Origin: Lentisphaeria bacterium | GTDB lineage: Bacteria > Verrucomicrobiota > Lentisphaeria > Oligosphaerales > Oligosphaeraceae | Direction of reading: 5' to 3' | Length of the DNA stretch: 6,868 bases | NCBI GenBank assembly: GCA_016287975.1 | Contig: JAEEXV010000318.1 | Coordinates: forward strand, 1-6,868 | Shown: positions 5,691-6,868 of the stretch, in pieces | Numbering within the stretch: position 1 is the stretch's first letter | How the letters are laid out: each line of letters begins with the position of its first letter | Position numbers and translations under genes: made by a program | The notes under the pieces: generated by a model | What the model was told of the DNA's origin: nothing | The model's input: the letters and a program-made list of their open reading frames with translations, nothing else | The model's database searches: none

Positions 5691-6371
5691 TCAAGAAAGC
5701 GAATCGAACATTTTCAATGCGAGGTTTCCGCAGCAGGCCTTGATACGGTTCCAATCCTGCAATTCTGCAATGAGATGCTTGTATTCAGACAACTCGACCT
5801 CATCCAGATCGTATGGCAGGGGGTTTGACAATTGTATCTGCAACTGCTGGAACGCAGATTCACCATTGGGCTGCGGGTACAATCGATCCAGGGAAGCCAA
5901 TGCCTCCAAGGCCCTCCCGTCTCCCAGCGACATTGCCATGGCGACAAAGTCAAGATAGTCACGGGTCGCGTTTCGCCTGAGAATCAATATGGCCTTGATA
6001 CGAAGCATTTCAGCCGCCGAGGGGATGGTAACTGCCTCCTGCCCGACGGGAATAGTGGTGGTTTCCAAAGGTTCTTTTCGGATCAACTGCCGAATGCCCG
6101 TCTCGATCCCATCCAGCGACCCGAGAATCAAGACTGGACGACGTACTCGGGCGGTCTGCCAGCCCGCGACGGATTCAAGTTGCCCCAGTACCTCATCGAA
6201 ATGGCCGCGCAGATCATTCAGGACATGGCCCGCGTCATACGACAGGCGATGATGGACATGGGTGGCCACGGCCGTGCCGCCGACCAGAACGGCATCAGGA
6301 AGAATGCGCTGAAGATGCGCGGCCGCGGAAAGCAGTCTTTCCCAGTCAGGAAGAGAGGCGTTGCTCGGCAT
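5691..6371 (-). CDS. AbiEii-like nucleotidyltransferase-fold protein (toxin-like)
   Basis: The 226-residue protein has the layout of AbiEii/AbiGii-type (DUF1814-like) nucleotidyltransferases. It opens with VLVGGTAVATH (28-38), then HRLSYDAGHVL (41-51) at the metal-binding motif. A linker follows, then the helical region IPSAAEMLRIKAIL (116-129) and RDYLDFVAM (137-145), matching the Lys and RDxxD signature of the family. In related proteins the first motif usually has two acidic residues (DxD). Here only Asp 46 is present and the second position is Gly 48, so activity may be altered. Known relatives are toxins in AbiE-type systems that modify nucleotides or tRNA. The start at 6371 has GGAG (6377-6380) 5 bp upstream and overlaps the preceding 75-aa gene by 26 bp, implying translational coupling. 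Local GC is lower than in the genes to the left, consistent with acquisition. Confidence 0.75.
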   Translation of the reverse strand: MPSNASLPDWERLLSAAAHLQRILPDAVLVGGTAVATHVHHRLSYDAGHVLNDLRGHFDEVLGQLESVAGWQTARVRRPVLILGSLDGIETGIRQLIRKEPLETTTIPVGQEAVTIPSAAEMLRIKAILILRRNATRDYLDFVAMAMSLGDGRALEALASLDRLYPQPNGESAFQQLQIQLSNPLPYDLDEVELSEYKHLIAELQDWNRIKACCGNLALKMFDSLS

Positions 6372-6573
6372 ACAGTCTCCACAGGTGAAAACGTTGTGCG
6401 TATGGATCCGAACAATGCGCGCGGCAGACGCGAAGGATTTTCCGAAGCAGCGTCATGTCGGTCTTCGAGGCATCACGCAACTCATGCCAGTCGCCCAGTT
6501 TGCCGCGGTTGATAACATCATCTATCGCAGCGCAACTGTACCCCCCACGAGTGATCAGATGCCGATGTTCCAT
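6346..6573 (-). CDS. Small protein paired with the nucleotidyltransferase (antitoxin-like)
   Basis: This is a 75-residue soluble protein: AAIDDVINRGKLGDWHELRDA (15-35), then LLRKILRVCRAHCSDPYAQRFHLWRLYAE (42-70). It looks mostly helical and ends in a basic, aromatic segment. It lies directly upstream of the AbiEii-like gene, its 3' end overlapping that gene's start by 26 bp, as cognate pairs often do. It is far shorter than AbiEi (the winged-helix antitoxin of AbiE), so the pair is not canonical AbiE. The start at 6573 is the first Met, with only a weak purine stretch upstream. Translation may be coupled to the small ORF that ends 19 bp inside it. Antitoxin function is inferred from position only. 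Confidence 0.6.
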   Translation of the reverse strand: MEHRHLITRGGYSCAAIDDVINRGKLGDWHELRDASKTDMTLLRKILRVCRAHCSDPYAQRFHLWRLYAEQRLSS

Positions 6574-6692
6574 TGTGGTTTCTTTTCAGGGATGTGACAA
6601 AAGTCATCCTGCAGGCATCCCTCAATGCCTTGCGCCCCGAAGGAAGCGACTTCCAGACTGAATATGGGGTTAATATATATGGTCTTTGGCAT
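6555..6692 (-). CDS. Possible 45-aa ORF at the head of the nucleotidyltransferase cluster
   Basis: The ORF starts MPKTIYINPIFSLEVASF and ends PEKKPQWNIGI. Upstream are AGGAG (6702-6706, 9-bp spacing) and GAGGA (6696-6700, 3-bp spacing), the best SD context in this cluster. Its end overlaps the start of the 75-aa gene by 19 bp, repeating the overlap arrangement seen downstream. I do not recognise the protein. It may be a real small gene, a leader peptide that couples translation, or a chance ORF in the leader. The AT-rich run TTAATATATAT (6670-6680) lies inside it and could be a promoter element for the 75-aa gene. The open frame extends upstream to 6821, but that part is made of non-coding repeats. 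Confidence 0.4.
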   Translation of the reverse strand: MPKTIYINPIFSLEVASFGAQGIEGCLQDDFCHIPEKKPQWNIGI

Positions 6693-6758
6693 GTTTCCTC
6701 GCTCCTCATGCTTTTTTACAATCAGATTGAAAATGGAAAAGGTAAACGCACCCCCTTT

Positions 6759-6829
6759 GTTGCGTTCAATCCTACAAATGGGAGGGAATGCATTTTCTCC
6801 TGCAAAGTGCTGCGGTTGCATTTACTCCT
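6759..6829. repeat. Three related 15-bp elements at exact 28-bp spacing
   Basis: GTTGCGTTCAATCCT (6759-6773), AATGCATTTTCTCCT (6787-6801) and GTTGCATTTACTCCT (6815-6829) share TGC at positions 3-5, TT at 7-8 and TCCT at the end. The second and third match over TGCATTT(T/A)CTCCTGC (14 of 15, at 6789-6803 and 6817-6831). They lie upstream of the cluster, about 65-140 bp from the 6692 start. A similar GCATTCTCCTGCTGG occurs at 1526-1540. They could be operator sites or copies of an extragenic repeat family. Confidence 0.5.
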
Positions 6830-6868
6830 GCTGGAGGGTGCCTTGCCTCCCCGTTTGTTGCAGATTGG

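Noticed and set aside
6693..6821. Extension of the 45-aa ORF to 88 aa
   Set aside because: It reads through the 28-bp-spaced repeats. An AGGAG lies only 3 bp from the 6821 start, and the 6692 start has the better context.

Overview
The window looks like a piece of a GC-rich bacterial chromosome, most plausibly from the PVC side of the tree (Lentisphaerae/Victivallales-like, or a relative such as Verrucomicrobia or Planctomycetes). This guess rests on gene style: a ROK regulator, a cytoplasmic BNR/sialidase-fold protein and a DUF2961/GH172-type enzyme lie close together, intergenic regions are long, and Shine-Dalgarno (SD) sites are good for some genes and absent for others. There is no rRNA, tRNA or other taxonomic marker, so the assignment is soft.

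Layout, left to right. A ROK-family regulator (65-1228, +) is followed by a 379-bp intergenic region with an A-rich block and interleaved short direct repeats. A small membrane metalloprotease-like gene with HEVGH (1608-2192, -) comes next; upstream of it is a perfect 12-bp palindrome resembling a LacI-type operator. A four-Asp-box sialidase-fold protein (2375-3451, -) follows, and its upstream leader is occupied by a heptamer-based tandem repeat array (3460-3640). Next is a short secreted protein made of six 20-residue repeats encoded by 60-bp units (3902-4384, +). It converges on a DUF2961/GH172-like glycosidase gene (4435-5523, -), whose upstream region carries two inverted repeats built from GGAAAA hexamers.

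The right end (about 5690-6868) has visibly lower GC. It carries an overlapping minus-strand cluster: a possible 45-aa ORF, a 75-aa protein and an AbiEii-like nucleotidyltransferase of 226 aa. This resembles a toxin-antitoxin or abortive-infection module acquired separately from the sugar genes. Upstream of it are three related 15-bp elements spaced exactly 28 bp apart.

The sialidase-fold protein, the GH172-like enzyme and the ROK regulator fit intracellular carbohydrate breakdown and its control, although they are not one operon. The strongest unexplained objects are the secreted 20-residue repeat protein, the heptamer array abutting the sialidase start, and the overlapping nucleotidyltransferase cluster with a changed active-site motif.
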